DNA from: Ariolimax columbianus
Lineage: Eukaryota > Mollusca > Gastropoda > Stylommatophora > Arionidae
Reading direction: 5' to 3'
Length of the DNA: 64,000 nt
NCBI GenBank assembly: GCA_036924085.1
Contig: JAVGWX010000011.1
Location: 41,463,970-41,527,969 of the forward strand
In this document: piece after piece, positions 1 through 11,200 of the stretch
Layout: each line of letters begins with the position of its first letter
Numbering within the stretch: the first letter of the stretch is position 1
Program-made: the position numbers and the translations under genes
Notes under the pieces: model-generated
The model's input: only the letters and a program-made list of their open reading frames with translations
What the model was told of the DNA's origin: nothing
Database searches by the model: none

Positions 1-330
1 ATTCCCAAACAACAACAACAACCTAGCCATATAAATCCTGATAGTAAACCTCAGCAAAAGGAATAAAGGCCGCAGTGATAATTTAACGATCGATGTTAAC
101 CAACACCCTGGAGGTGATTGTGGATAATGTCCTGCAGCATAAGCTAGCACAACTTGAAATATCTGAAATTGTGATAGGCAGCCAAAGATTTTCCGTAGCA
201 GGTTCATTTTACAATGTTACTTCCTGTGATTTCTACTTCTCCTTCGCCACGTTTTTGTTTTATTACATCTTCATGTAGCCCAGTTTTCTGAATGCAAGTT
301 GCTATGGTTGAAAGTTCTTCAATGCTTCCA
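1..330. other. No recognisable gene
   Basis: Short frames only, none with a motif I recognise. The CAA-rich start (about 8-25) could be the tail of an element lying outside the window. Confidence 0.4.
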
Positions 331-1160
331 AACGGCATTGTATGGTGGTTCGCCTCTTGGCAAGTGCTCAGTTTGTAATTGGCTAAGCATGTAGCAGTTT
401 AGCAGGAAGTGACCCGGCTGTCTGTGTTGCTTGCACTTAATGCGGCTTACTATGAAGGCAACGAATTGAGGAGGTGTTTTATTATTTTTATGACAAGGCA
501 TCAGTGTCGCCACTAAAATAAATAGGGTTTCGTGGTGTATTGTTATCCGCTCTGCTGCATGACTGTGAAACATGGACAGTGTAAAGCAGACGTGCAAGAC
601 AACTAAACTGTTTTTATTTGAGTTGTCTGCGCCGGTTGCTCAGGATCAGGTGGCAGGACAAAGTGTCTATCTTTTAAAACCTTAGCAAGACTGACTTTGT
701 TGAGTATCCATAAATTTCTCCAAATAGCTAAGATAAGATGGACGGTACATGCTAATCACGTGCGAGATGAGCGCATTCCTAAGCAGCTGTTATACGGTGA
801 ACTCACAACAGGCAGAGCTCACCGGAGGTGGAGTGGGGTGGCGGAGTGGCAGAAGAAACTCTACAAAGACTCTTTTAAACTTGAAAGTGTCGGAAAAGCT
901 TCAATATTCATGTCATCTCATGAGAGCTTCATGCACAAAACTGTAGCAACATGCGCGTTTGTATCACTGAAGGCGCTTCGATTGCAGAGAGTAAAGCCAT
1001 CGAGGTGGCACAGGGACAGCGTGCTGCTTGGAAAAACAAAACGCACGATAACTCCCCTACCAGATCCCCACATATGTATCGCGAATGTTAAAGGGATATT
1101 TCTCTGCAACCATAAGAGAGCACATTTCGCAGCAAAAGTCGATGCTGTTGCCATATTCTC
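330..1160 (+). pseudogene. Non-LTR retrotransposon RT C-terminal remnant with zinc-finger-like end
   Basis: Pieces in several frames match the end of many LINE polyproteins. Near 540-580 there is a CETWTV motif (normally YGCETWTV). Near 640 there is a LRRLLRIRWQDK-like run. At about 740-870 comes HVRDERIPKQLLYGELTTG followed by KKLYKDSFKL. Near 1070-1130 is a degraded C2H2-finger-like stretch ending in HKRAHF. Stops and frame changes separate the blocks and the catalytic RT motifs are absent, so this is a dead 5'-truncated copy. The remnant at 47958-48480 has the same order (ERLP, LYGEL, KKRFKD, finger). Clade not assigned. Confidence 0.6.
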
Positions 1161-2900
1161 TTACGCTGAGCAACTATTATTATTCCAAGATGTTTTATTA
1201 TTTTTACATTTTTGCTAGGACATTTACTTTTGTAGATCTCAAGTGTCAAGAGCTCATTTCCGCGTAAAGCGCATACGCGGAACATTTACATTTACTGTCC
1301 ATTTTCCATAGGAATAGACACTAGATCTCACATCCACATCTCCATGCTACCAATGGTAGCTCGAAATTTACTGGTTACGAACGCCACCGCTTCGTGCTGT
1401 AGTTCGTCTATGTAAAGACGAGCGCCTTATCTCTCTACTATAGCGACTCTTCTCCCACAGTGACAAATTAACTGTCACCACCTTCACCAAGGGCTGACTG
1501 TAGACCCTTTACTGCTGAGCAGGCTAAATGTCCACAACGAGAAGCATGGAGGCTGGAAACCCAAAAGCCACACCTTCCCTAGGTCTAATTAGCCACAAGA
1601 ATATCCCACATACAAACGTCTGTTTTGTTAAGGATCTATGTCATTGATCTCCAGGCAGAGCCATATGTGATCAGTCTCTCACATAAAATTGCGAAGATTG
1701 CGGGTACTGAAGTTTCCTTTAATTCGCTGGTTGTACATACTGCTGGTCTGTACTTTCAAGCGCCCCTCTCTGCTGAGCTCGCGTATGATTTCAACATTCT
1801 GGAATACGTGCATCGTTGGTTCATCGACTGCAATGTCTTCATTCAATAGGAGGTCGTTGATCAACTTCAAAATGTCACCTCCATCCATTGTCATTGTGCC
1901 CAATGCGGACGCTCTTGAGGCCAGGATGTCAGATCTTACATTCCTGCAAACCCCAGCATGATAAGGACAGTAGATTCAAACAAGTTCTTGGGGGATTGAG
2001 GATTCTTTGTTCAATATCCCTTCATAATACAGCCAGTCCTTCTGAATGTTCAGAAGCAAGGGTTGAGAGTCAGAGACGATTACGGATTTCAATAAAGAGG
2101 TCACTGATAGCCAGATCCAAAGTCAGTGACTCGATCTCTATTCTGATATTGGACGCTGTTGTCAAGTATGCTCCACGTCTTTCAGAAACAATCATACCTC
2201 TTACTTTAGTAGAGAGCGCCAACAAAAAACTTCCATACGTCGTTGCACAGATCCATCGCCACAACATTAGGATCTTGGAATTTTCACGTTAGTAGTTTAC
2301 CCTCGAGGTCCGCCGATTTCACACTGCACCAATTGCTGCATTCTCTCCCCAGAGTGATGATGACCCGGTGCTAGTATTGTCATTTTACCTCCAGTGTTAA
2401 TCCATTCTTTCAATTTTGTTTATGGTCTCTATTGTGATTACCTAACCAATCGTTCTCATTGCCTTCATGATATCCTTTCCTGATTATTTTTCTCTTGATA
2501 TTTGTAATTTTCAAGTGCAGTCAGATCCTCTTGTCTACGGCTACTCGCATATAGGCTTCGACCTGCGACAGCGCGTATCAAGGCTTTACAAAAAGAAGTC
2601 CAAGCATGAATGTCATATTACAGATCGGGGTATCCCTGGTGCACAAAAGACCTGTCGCATTCCTTAATCTGGGTAGTACACTCAGTAACTATAGGGCTTC
2701 ATCAATCATAGTCATCTGGTCATTGATTAAATGACGTAAATCCCAACGAAGCTACATGTGTGATGGAGAAGTTGCAAACGTTAACTGCGTCGGCTGCTGG
2801 CAGAGCGACAACAGGCAATTGGACATTCCTGAAAACATCACGTGTCTTTTCCTTCTGGCATGATGGCCCTACGGAGGCTACCTTTTATTGTCATCATTAA
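1160..2900. other. Unrecognised, coding-like on the minus strand in parts
   Basis: On the minus strand between about 1360 and 2290 several short frames run almost end to end, with a frame change every 100-250 bases, as expected of a decayed polyprotein. I do not recognise a family. No RNA gene, long repeat or terminal repeat was seen. Confidence 0.3.
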
Positions 2901-2901
2901 A

Positions 2902-3439
2902 TACAGGGAGTCCCACTCGCTACCGACACCTGGTTTTCCCTTACTACTATTAAACCAATGAACGTATTTCAATTTATTTTGACAGTGACATACTGTGAAC
3001 CAGTTGGACGACGACGAAATATGTACTTGCTATTTTCAGCAGGATGGAGCTGCATGCTCCTCCTCAAATTTCAGCATGTCTGAAATTGCTTCCTTCTTTG
3101 AAGTTCGTGTCATTTATAAGGGACTTTGGCGAGGAAGATTGCCTGACCTTACCCTATCTGATGTCTTGCTATTGAGCGTGTAAAAGGGAAAGTGTTTCGC
3201 AACAAGCCAAGGGATATAATGAAACTACAAGAAAGCATTCGGCGCGAAACTGAGTCTATAACTCACGATGCATTGATGAACACTTTTAGCTAATGGTGAC
3301 AACTTGCAACATTTAATATAAGCTCATTGAGTTTCTCCCAGCCCAATGCATGCCCATGTCAAATTTTATTTAACTACGTTTATTGGTTTAAACGTTATAA
3401 GTGAAAACCAGGGTCCGGTAGCCAGTGGGACACCCTATA
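2902..3439 (+). mobile_element. Short Tc1/mariner-superfamily element with ~37-bp inverted ends
   Basis: The left end (from TACAGGGAGTCCCACT at 2902) is matched in inverse orientation by the right end (to AGTGGGACACCCTATA at 3439). The inverted repeat runs about 37 bp with a few mismatches and is bounded by TA, the target of this superfamily. The element is only ~540 bp, far shorter than an autonomous ~1.3-kb element, and carries only the transposase end. It is therefore an internally deleted, non-autonomous copy. Confidence 0.75.
2995..3290 (+). pseudogene. Tc1/mariner-type transposase C-terminal fragment
   Basis: The first frame (62 codons) contains CYFQQDGA, then EIASFFEVRVIYKGLW and LPDLTLSDVLL. 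This is the usual order around the second and third catalytic acidic residues of Tc1/mariner-type transposases. A second frame downstream (about 3180-3290) continues with KGKVFRNKPRDI and a RRETESITHDAL-like helix. A frame break therefore lies near 3180. The N-terminal DNA-binding region is missing. It lies between the inverted repeats at 2902 and 3439 and cannot be functional. Confidence 0.7.
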
Positions 3440-3639
3440 CAATTCAGTTACAATTTTAATGCAAACAGTTAAATAAACTTCCGAAAGACAAACCAGAGAA
3501 GACTTGAGACATCCCTTTCTAAAGGCCAACCAGACTGATTTGCAGAAGAACAGAATAGCTTTTAACTATCTGGCATCTGATATGCCTGGTTGAATTCCAG
3601 AATTACAGAGATCCAATGTGATCGTTTTATATTCTGATG

Positions 3640-4791
3640 GTCAGGGTCAGTTTAGGTCATTTCGTAACCGGTGAGGTCGTTGGGGCACACATGTATACAT
3701 CCTCACAACGCCACGCCACCCTTCTCTGTCAGTGGCCGCTGCCTGTGACTCTTCTGGTCGGAGATTGTTCCATTCTTTTATGTTGTCCTCCCATCTCTTT
3801 TTGGGACGGCCTCTTCGTCGTCTATGGCAGACCTTTCCGTGGAGGATTATAGTTGCAAGACCATTTGATCTCGAAATGTGATCATACCAAGCGAGTTTCC
3901 TTCTTTAGACAGTTGCCAAGAGGTCTTCAAAATGCCCTATTGCTGTTGTAATTCTATCTTGTAATTCCTCATTTGTAACTCGATCTTTGTACGTGACGTT
4001 TAAAAGTCTTCGGAAACATCTCATCTCCAGGGCCTGTATTCTTCGCTGAAGGTCAGCTGTAACTGTACATGTCTCAAAAGCATAGAGGAATATTGACAGG
4101 ACCAGTGTACGCATTAATCTAATTTTCGTGCGTAGTGCTAACCGTTTATCTTGCCAGATTTTGTTAAGCTGTGCAAGCGCCGCTATTGTCTGTGCTATTC
4201 TGGCCAACACCTCACATTGTGATCCTTATCACTGACAATCGACCCTAGATATTTAAAACGGTCAACCACTTCGAGTTCCTGACCGTTAGCTTGTATCCTG
4301 CTGTTGAAGCCCTTGGCGTTGTTGGTCATTAATTTTGTCTTTCCAGCGTTTATCTCCATACCATAGTCAAGAGCTGTTTCATCGAGCCTTCTGACCCATT
4401 CCTGGAGTTCTGCTTCTGAACCCGCCAACCCGTCGATATCATCTGCAAAACGAAGGTTGGTAATCATTCGGCCCCCTATCTTGACAGTACCAACGTGACC
4501 TCCAAGGAATATATTGAAAATAGTTGGAGAGAGTGTACATCCCTGTCTCACACCAACATGCGCGAAACCAGTCCCCTCGCCTCCCATTCACAAGAACTGC
4601 GCTGGACGCCTTGTCATACAGGTGTTCAAGGGCTCTTATAATATTTCCGTTGATTTTATACATCCTCATGGTTGCCCATAGCGCTTTATGCCATACCCTA
4701 TCAAACGCCTTCTTAAAATCAACAAACACATTATACAGTTTTTGCTGCTGGTCTAGATATTTCTCGCTTAGCAGCTTTAAATTAAATATTT
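3640..4791 (-). pseudogene. RTE-like LINE, 3' part of the RT frame (left half of a split element)
   Basis: Read from 4791 down, the minus strand gives a reverse transcriptase from the palm onward: KYLDQQQ, FVDFKKAFDRVWHKALW (motif A, first catalytic Asp), VRQGCTLSP, then LRFADDIDGL (YADD-type motif C). Next comes a thumb-like stretch with YLGSIVSD, and a C-terminus with FLYAFETCTVTADLQRR and a GRPKKRWEDNIKEW-like block. Frame changes near 4570, 4200 and 3910 break it. The missing upstream part lies beyond the 4792-12163 insertion, at 12164-12313. Across that gap the two halves join in frame at QIFN. A second copy is at 45700-46560. RTE-like is the best fit but the clade is not certain. Confidence 0.8.
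4779..4791. repeat. 13-bp target-site duplication, left copy
   Basis: AAATTAAATATTT, identical to 12164-12176. The two copies bracket the rDNA-LINE unit and lie inside one interrupted RTE-like coding sequence, so they mark a single target-primed insertion. Confidence 0.92.
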
Positions 4792-5418
4792 ATCTGGGGT
4801 AGTTGTCTCGCTGCGGCGACTCAATTTCAACCAGTGTTCGTAAAGCGATCTCAGTCCCGCCAGGCGGAGCGATAGCGCGGGCTTGCGGAAAACGCTCGCC
4901 TGCCTTTCCCCGTATTGCGAATTGGGTGCGGTTTGTGGTAGTGGCTCCTCCACCGAGGTGCGCTAGTCTGGTCCGTATCAGGAAACGTGGTCCGTCCGTG
5001 GTGATTTATCTAAGGCTTATAGCAGAGCTCGACAGTACGTCTCGCTGGTGGTCCGACTCTCGCAAAGAGCTTGTGACCGGCAAATGGAAAGCAGGAATCG
5101 TTGCCTCGAGGCCCTGCGTTCTCCCTACGGAGAAGAAGGGCCAAATTGTGTCTCTAGTCCCAGTGAAATTCGTCGCCGAGGTCGTTGGGATCCGTTCTGC
5201 ACAGAGCGCTGCCATCCCTCCTCGAGCGAGCCCGGTCGGTCGGTCGTCTGGTGCGTGTGGGAGGCCCCTGTCAGGCGGTCCTAGGTCGACGGAGTGAGGG
5301 ACGGGTGGAACAAACCGTCCGTCCCGTCAGTCGGTCCCTGCGGCCGTCGTCCCAGCGAGGCTTTTTACACACCCTTCCTCCGCCGACCGGTGTGTGCTGT
5401 ACGTACGTCTCCGACAGA
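4792..5418 (+). other. rDNA 5' external transcribed spacer (captured)
   Basis: A GC-rich, CG-dinucleotide-rich stretch ends exactly where the 18S begins, and its composition differs sharply from the AT-rich surroundings. The last ~190 bases contain GGTCGGTCGG-type short repeats typical of rDNA spacers. Its left edge is the insertion boundary, so it may start at or near the RNA polymerase I start site (inference). The open frames across it, including one of 164 codons, reflect GC richness and not a protein gene. Confidence 0.75.
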
Positions 5419-6585
5419 TATCTGGTTGATCCTGCCAGTAGTCATATGCTTGTCTCAAAGATTAAGCCATGCATGTCTAAGTTCACACTGTCTCACGGTG
5501 AAACCGCGAATGGCTCATTAAATCAGTCGAGGTTCCTTAGATGACACGATCCTACTTGGATAACTGTGGCAATTCTAGAGCTAATACATGCTTACCAAGC
5601 TCCGACCCTCGCGGAAAGAGCGCTTTTATTAGTTCAAAACCAATCGTCGTTTCCCCTCGCGGGGTTGCGGCGTCCCCACTGGTGACTCTGGATAACTTTG
5701 TGCTGATCGCATGGCCTCATGTGCCGGCGACGCATCTTTCAAATGTCTGCCCTATCAAATGTCGATGGTACGTGACATGCCTACCATGTTTGTAACGGGT
5801 AACGGGGAATCAGGGTTCGATTCCGGAGAGGGAGCATGAGAAACGGCTACCACATCCAAGGAAGGCAGCAGGCGCGCAACTTACCCACTCCCGGCACGGG
5901 GAGGTAGTGACGAAAAATAACAATACGGGACTCTTTCGAGGCCCCGTAATTGGAATGAGTACACTTTAAACCCTTTAACGAGGATCTATTGGAGGGCAAG
6001 TCTGGTGCCAGCAGCCGCGGTAATTCCAGCTCCAATAGCGTATATTAAAGTTGTTGCAGTTAAAAAGCTCGTAGTTGGATCTCAGGCGCAGGCGGGCGGT
6101 CCGGCTCGCGCCGGTTCACTGCCCGTTGTCTCCTGCCCTACCGTCTGCCGGCTCTCTCCCACGGGTGCTCTTCGCTGAGCGTCCTGGGTGGCCGGCGCGT
6201 TTACTTTGAAAAAATTAGAGTGTTCAAAGCAGGCCTCGGCTGCCTGAATAATGGTGCATGGAATAATGGAATAGGACCTCGGTTCTATTTTGTTGGTTTT
6301 CGGAACTGGAGGTAATGATTAACAGGGACAAACGGGGGCATTCGTATTGCGGCGTTAGAGGTGAAATTCTTGGATCGCCGCAAGACGAGCTACTGCGAAA
6401 GCATTTGTCAAGAATGTTTTCATTAATCAAGAACGAAAGTCAGAGGCGCGAAGACGATCAGATACCGTCGTAGTTCTGACCATAAACGATGCCGACTAGC
6501 GATCCGCAGGAGTTGCTTCGATGACTCTGCGGGCAGCTTCCGGGAAACCAAAGTGTTTGGGTTCCGGGGGAAGTATGGTTGCAAA

Positions 6586-6634
<49 letters not shown>

Positions 6635-6660
6635 GCGGCTTAATTTGACTCAACACGGCC
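5419..6660 (+). rRNA. 18S small-subunit rRNA, 3'-truncated
   Basis: It starts with TATCTGGTTGATCCTGCCAG (C to T at the third base of the usual start). It carries the universal blocks in order: the CATGCATGTCTAAGT region, GCCAGCAGCCGCGGTAATTC near 6007, TTAGAGGTGAAATTCTTGGA near 6354, and GAATTGACGGAAGGGCACCA near 6599. Similarity stays high up to CTTAATTTGACTCAACACGG near 6660. After that it is patchy, with an apparent ~17-base gap. About 600 bases of the usual ~1.8-kb gastropod 18S are missing, including the decoding region, so this cannot give a functional subunit. The near absence of decay suggests a recent capture. The variable regions look gastropod-like to me. Confidence 0.95.
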
Positions 6661-7260
6661 GACACTGAAATGATTGACATGCCGAGACCACTCTTCTGGG
6701 GTCTAATATGGAACTGGTGCTGGACTTAGACCCCCAGAAATCTGGGGTTATGTCCCTGTGGCTCGGTTCTGTCTGCATCCAGTGTGTGATAAAGGAATTG
6801 ACGGAAGAGCACTATCAGGAGTGGAGCCTGAGACCTAAGTTAACTTACCACGCCAATACTGCAGAATGACTATCAAAAAGTACACCTTCGCGGGGTCTAA
6901 TAGAGAACATGTGCTGGAATTAGACCCTCGAAAATTTTGGGGCTACCCTCTAAGAAACTTGATTGTCTCGCTAAGGGAATTGACGGAAGGGCACCACCAG
7001 GTGTGGAATCTGTGGCTTAATTTGACTGAACACGCCAATACTGTAGAACAACTGACAAATCGAGAGCACTGCCGTTTGGGTCTAATAATGAACGTACGCT
7101 GGTATTAGACTAACGGATGACAAGTCAGCTCTCAAACACTCAAATGAAAGAACGCTACGGAAATCGTGTCTTAACTCTGCAGAAACCGCAGATTTCAAAT
7201 ACCTGGTCATTGACAAACAAAAGCCCTCAATAAATTCGTCTGACCAAATAGTGAACGGGT
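6596..7260 (+). repeat. Degenerate ~180-195-bp tandem repeats seeded by an 18S segment
   Basis: The block AAAGGAATTGACGGAAG...CTTAATTTGACT...CACG occurs at 6596 (the real 18S), 6791 and 6973, spacings of 195 and 182 bases. Each copy is followed about 100 bases later by GGGTCTAATA...GTGCTGG...TTAGAC (near 6699, 6896 and 7080). A weaker trace of that second motif is near 7246. The second and third copies share CACGCCAATACTG, which the first lacks. So the repeats derive from 18S plus flank, with increasing divergence downstream. They occupy the position of a LINE 5' UTR. Confidence 0.8.
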
Positions 7261-8230
7261 GCTGGAAATAGATCATCTGAAGACAGGTCAGTTTTACCCT
7301 ACAAATGACAGGGCGTTGCTACGGAAAACCAGCTCAAATCGAGAGGAGCCGCAGACACTTTGGTTCACGTACCAGGCTGATAAGCCAAGGGCGCGAGGCT
7401 ACCATGTGGGGGATTACGGCCGAACCCTTGTAAGCCGCAATCCCGCCCAAAATCTCAGCACCACTGCAATGGGAGGCTCCTACATGCTCGGGACCTGGGG
7501 CTTGCGCCCCAGCCCTATCAGGTAGAGCCACAGTAAGAGGTCCTTGCCGCCCGCAAATCAAAGCGGGCGGACAAACTGCTTGATACTCACCCTATACGGC
7601 GATGGGGTGCGAAAAACACCAACCAAAGACTTAGAACCTGGTCGGGGTGTCGAAAACAGTAGAGCAGCCACCACACTGTGAAATGTCAAGACTCAACCAC
7701 TGACCATGAGAGTTGTCCGCACACCAGGCGATCAACATCTCTGTGACATTACCAGGCTTGTCCTCTGGCTAAATACACTCCGGCTACGATATCTACCTCT
7801 GTACGTTATCAGCCATAACTATCATGCTGGACGCAGAAGAGATGCAGACCAGCGGACATTGCACACCTGCCCCACTGTGTCAACACCCCAGGTGGCGGGG
7901 AATGCTAGGCGTACCATCTCTGCATAGAAGCCAAGAAAACAAAGGGAAAAAGAGATACCCCACTCACATGCAAATGCTACGTTTCTGGCAGGACGTGACG
8001 ATCCTGGGATACAGACACACTGGACTGCCTCTCTTCCGGGTAAACCAGTCCATCTCATATATCATCATCATTGCACCCTAAAGACACGAGTAGTGAAGAC
8101 TCGATAGTCTGGTAAGACAACTTCCATAGGAGAGAAAACTCTGATCGTAAACAACTGCTGCCTTGCAGATAGGCTGGGGACAGCCAAAGGCTAAGGAGGG
8201 CATCCCTACAGAAACGCCTGTTGAAATCGG
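7260..8230 (+). promoter_or_regulatory. LINE leader (5' UTR) with strong hairpins; no ORF1
   Basis: No frame longer than about 90 codons occurs on the plus strand and no zinc-knuckle ORF1 is present, although many I-clade LINEs have one. Three strong hairpins lie close together. One is GGGATTACGGC (7410-7420) with GCCGCAATCCC (7434-7444), one mismatch. The second is a perfect 7-bp stem at 7495-7512. The third is a perfect 8-bp GC stem, CCGCCCGC with GCGGGCGG, at 7547-7570. From about 8140 to 8262 the leader resembles the body of the ~350-bp SINE family. No promoter could be assigned from sequence. Confidence 0.55.
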
Positions 8231-11200
8231 ATGCACGGGGCCGCAAGCCTAACAAAACAGTGCAACGTAAATCACAGTATGATGGCACAACCTATTCGAA
8301 AAACGTATGGCGCTCATCCTGAGGAGACCCGCCAGGCAGCGATAGCGCCGGGCCCCACGCCTCGAAGGGGCCCACCCTTGACTACTGGTGGTCACCCACC
8401 CATGTGTCGTGGAGTCAAGGCACATGGCTATGGGGAAACGACTATTGGCCAAAACATCAAGACCCTCAGAATACTACAGTGGAATGCGGAGGGAGTCATT
8501 AACAAAAAACTTTCCCTAACACATCACCTGCATGAAGGTAAGATTGACGTGGCATGTATCCAGGAAACGCACCTCAACAATAACCATAAATTCTCAATCA
8601 GAGGATACCAGACTTTCCGTCTAGATAGAGAAGGCCACAAAGGAGGGGTCCTGATACTGACCAGAAACAGCATACCGAGTAGCGCGGTACCTGTCAATCA
8701 CACCGGACAAGCAGAAATTGTAGGAGTTGACATAATGGCTCAAGAGACGAAGCTCCGCATTTTCAATCTGTACGGACCACCAAACAGAGACCTATCGCTC
8801 TCGAGTATGGAGGTCAGAGACTCCAACTGCATAGTAGTTGGAGATTTCAACAGCCACTCGGAGAGATGGGGATACTCTGACACAGACAGCAGAGGTGACG
8901 AAGTGGAAGATTGGGAGATAGATGCAAATCTCTCCCTAATCAACAGGCCGGAGGATAGCCCTAGCTTCTATTCAAGAACATGGCATACCACCTCGACTCC
9001 AGAATTGGCCTTCTCCACACAGGACATACACTATAAAATAGACCGCCAGGTGCTAAACCAACTGGCAGGTAGCGACCACAGGCCGATCAGGCTAACCATG
9101 GACATGGAAGTAGGCCCACAGGAAACAAAACCGCTCCCACGTTGGAATTACAAACGAGCCGACTGGGACAGATTTGCAATCCTGACAGATGGGCTGTGTG
9201 AAACCATCAACACACGAAACACCAAAATGAAGCCCATGGTAGAGAGCCTAAGCAAGGCAATAATGCAAGCCGCCACTGAAACCATCCCAAGAGGAGCTAG
9301 GAAAAACTATAAGCCCTACTGGAATGATGAGTTACAGAAAGTGGAAGATGCAGTAACAAATGCGAGGAACATGGCAGAACGAGAAAAATCCGTGGAGGCA
9401 AACATCGCCCTCAAAGCCGCCGCGGCGAAGTACAAACACACTCTCAAGCAAACAGCAAGAGAAAGTTGGAAAAATAAAACGGAAAGTTTAAACCTGGACA
9501 AAGAAGGGAACAAGCTATGGAAGCTAGTCAGAGCCATGAACGACGAAACCCCGTCAAATAAACAAATTACTATCAAGCAAGGCGAAAACTTGATCACAGG
9601 TAAGAAAGCCGCAAACGCCTTTGTCGATCACTATGCCAGAGCAAACCACATCGAGGTCCCTGCAGATAAGCATACAGACATTAGCGAAGAGCTAAAGGGG
9701 CACGAAAACATAAATACGGCTCCTGAAGAGCACATGATGGCCAAACTAACAATGCGCGAAATGGAAGAGGCTATGAGAACACTAAAGAGAAGGAAATCTC
9801 CCGGAAAAGACGGGATAACAAACGAAATGCTGATGGGGCTGGGCCAAACAGCGAAGGAAAAACTACTATCAGTCCTGAACCAACGCTGGAAAAGGGGTAT
9901 TGTACCCCAGGCATGGAAAGATGCAATACTGGTACCAGTACCAAAAACAGGAAAGGACAAAACAGATCCGAATGGATACAGGCCCATAAGCCTACTGAGC
10001 TGTGTCGGCAAGCTGATGGAACGGATGATAAACACCAGACTGATGTGGCATCTGGAAGAAAAACGAATACTAATTCCACAGCAAGCCGGCTTTAGACAGC
10101 ACAGATCCACTGAGGACCAGGTCATCCTCATAGCCCAGGAGATAGAAGATGCCTACCAGGCACAGAAACACACAGTAGCTGTTTGGGTGGATCTGGAAAA
10201 GGCATTTGACAAAGTCTGGAAGGATGGACTTAGAGTCAAGCTAAGAAGAAGTGATGTTTGTGGGAAGATGTACAAGTGGATCAACCACTACCTCAAACAA
10301 AGAACGGCCAGAGTCCAAGTACAAGGGCAGATGAGCAAAAAGGTGACACTCGAGCAGGGAGTACCCCAAGGGGGAGTACTGTCACCCACACTCTTCCTGG
10401 TATATATAAACGATATTACAGAGAATATACCAAGAAGAGTCCATAGCTCAATGTTTGCAGACGATCTGGCTATGTGGACCTCTGAAAAGAATCTCACCAT
10501 AGCAAGAAATCGGATGCAAACGGCCCTAACATCGCTGGAAGAGTGGGCGAACTCATGGCTGGTCAAAATAAACGAGGAGAAAACCACGTGCACAATATTC
10601 TCGCTCTCATTAAAACCCCAAAGTACCAAATTAAGCCTAAATGGCAAAATCCTGCAGCCAAACGACAACCCAACCTATCTGGGAGTCACATTTGATCGGC
10701 GCATGACATGGAAAAGTCAGATTGAGAGAAACCGAATGAAAGCCAGAGAAAGAATGGCGATCATGAGGAAACTTGCTGGCACAAGCTGGGGAGCAGACGA
10801 AGGCATACTAAAGAAACTGTACACTGGAAGAGTGAGACCAGTTCTCGAGTATGGCATCGCGGCATGGACAACAGCAGCGAAGGCGAACTTCGATAAAGTT
10901 AACAAACTTCAAAACCAAGCTATGAGAATCATAACTGGTGGCATGAAGTCAACGCCAATTGTAGAACTTGAAAAGATTACAAAACTGCAATCCATGACCG
11001 ACAGAAGAGACTGCAGAGCCCAGCTGCAGTCAGAGAAACTCCGAAGACTGACGGACCATCCAATGTACCAGAGGCTAAACAATTTGGGAACTGGGAAACT
11101 AAAGCGGAGAAACTTTGCAGAAATAGCCAAAGCAAAGATGCACGAAGACCCCATAAACGCACTAACAACACCAAAACCCATCACTACTGTACGAAAACCT

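Noticed and set aside
4803..5297. 164-codon plus-strand frame
   Set aside because: Lies wholly in GC-rich rDNA spacer just before 18S; no domain, and open frames are expected by composition.
7405..7575. A specific HDV-like ribozyme
   Set aside because: Stems are strong, but I could not place the nested double-pseudoknot order needed for that fold, so only a structured leader is claimed.
6660..8230. An R2/R8-type rDNA-specific element
   Set aside because: The encoded protein has an AP-type endonuclease and RNase H (I-clade pattern), not the single-RT-plus-restriction-like endonuclease of R2 types, and other copies sit in unrelated, AT-rich targets.
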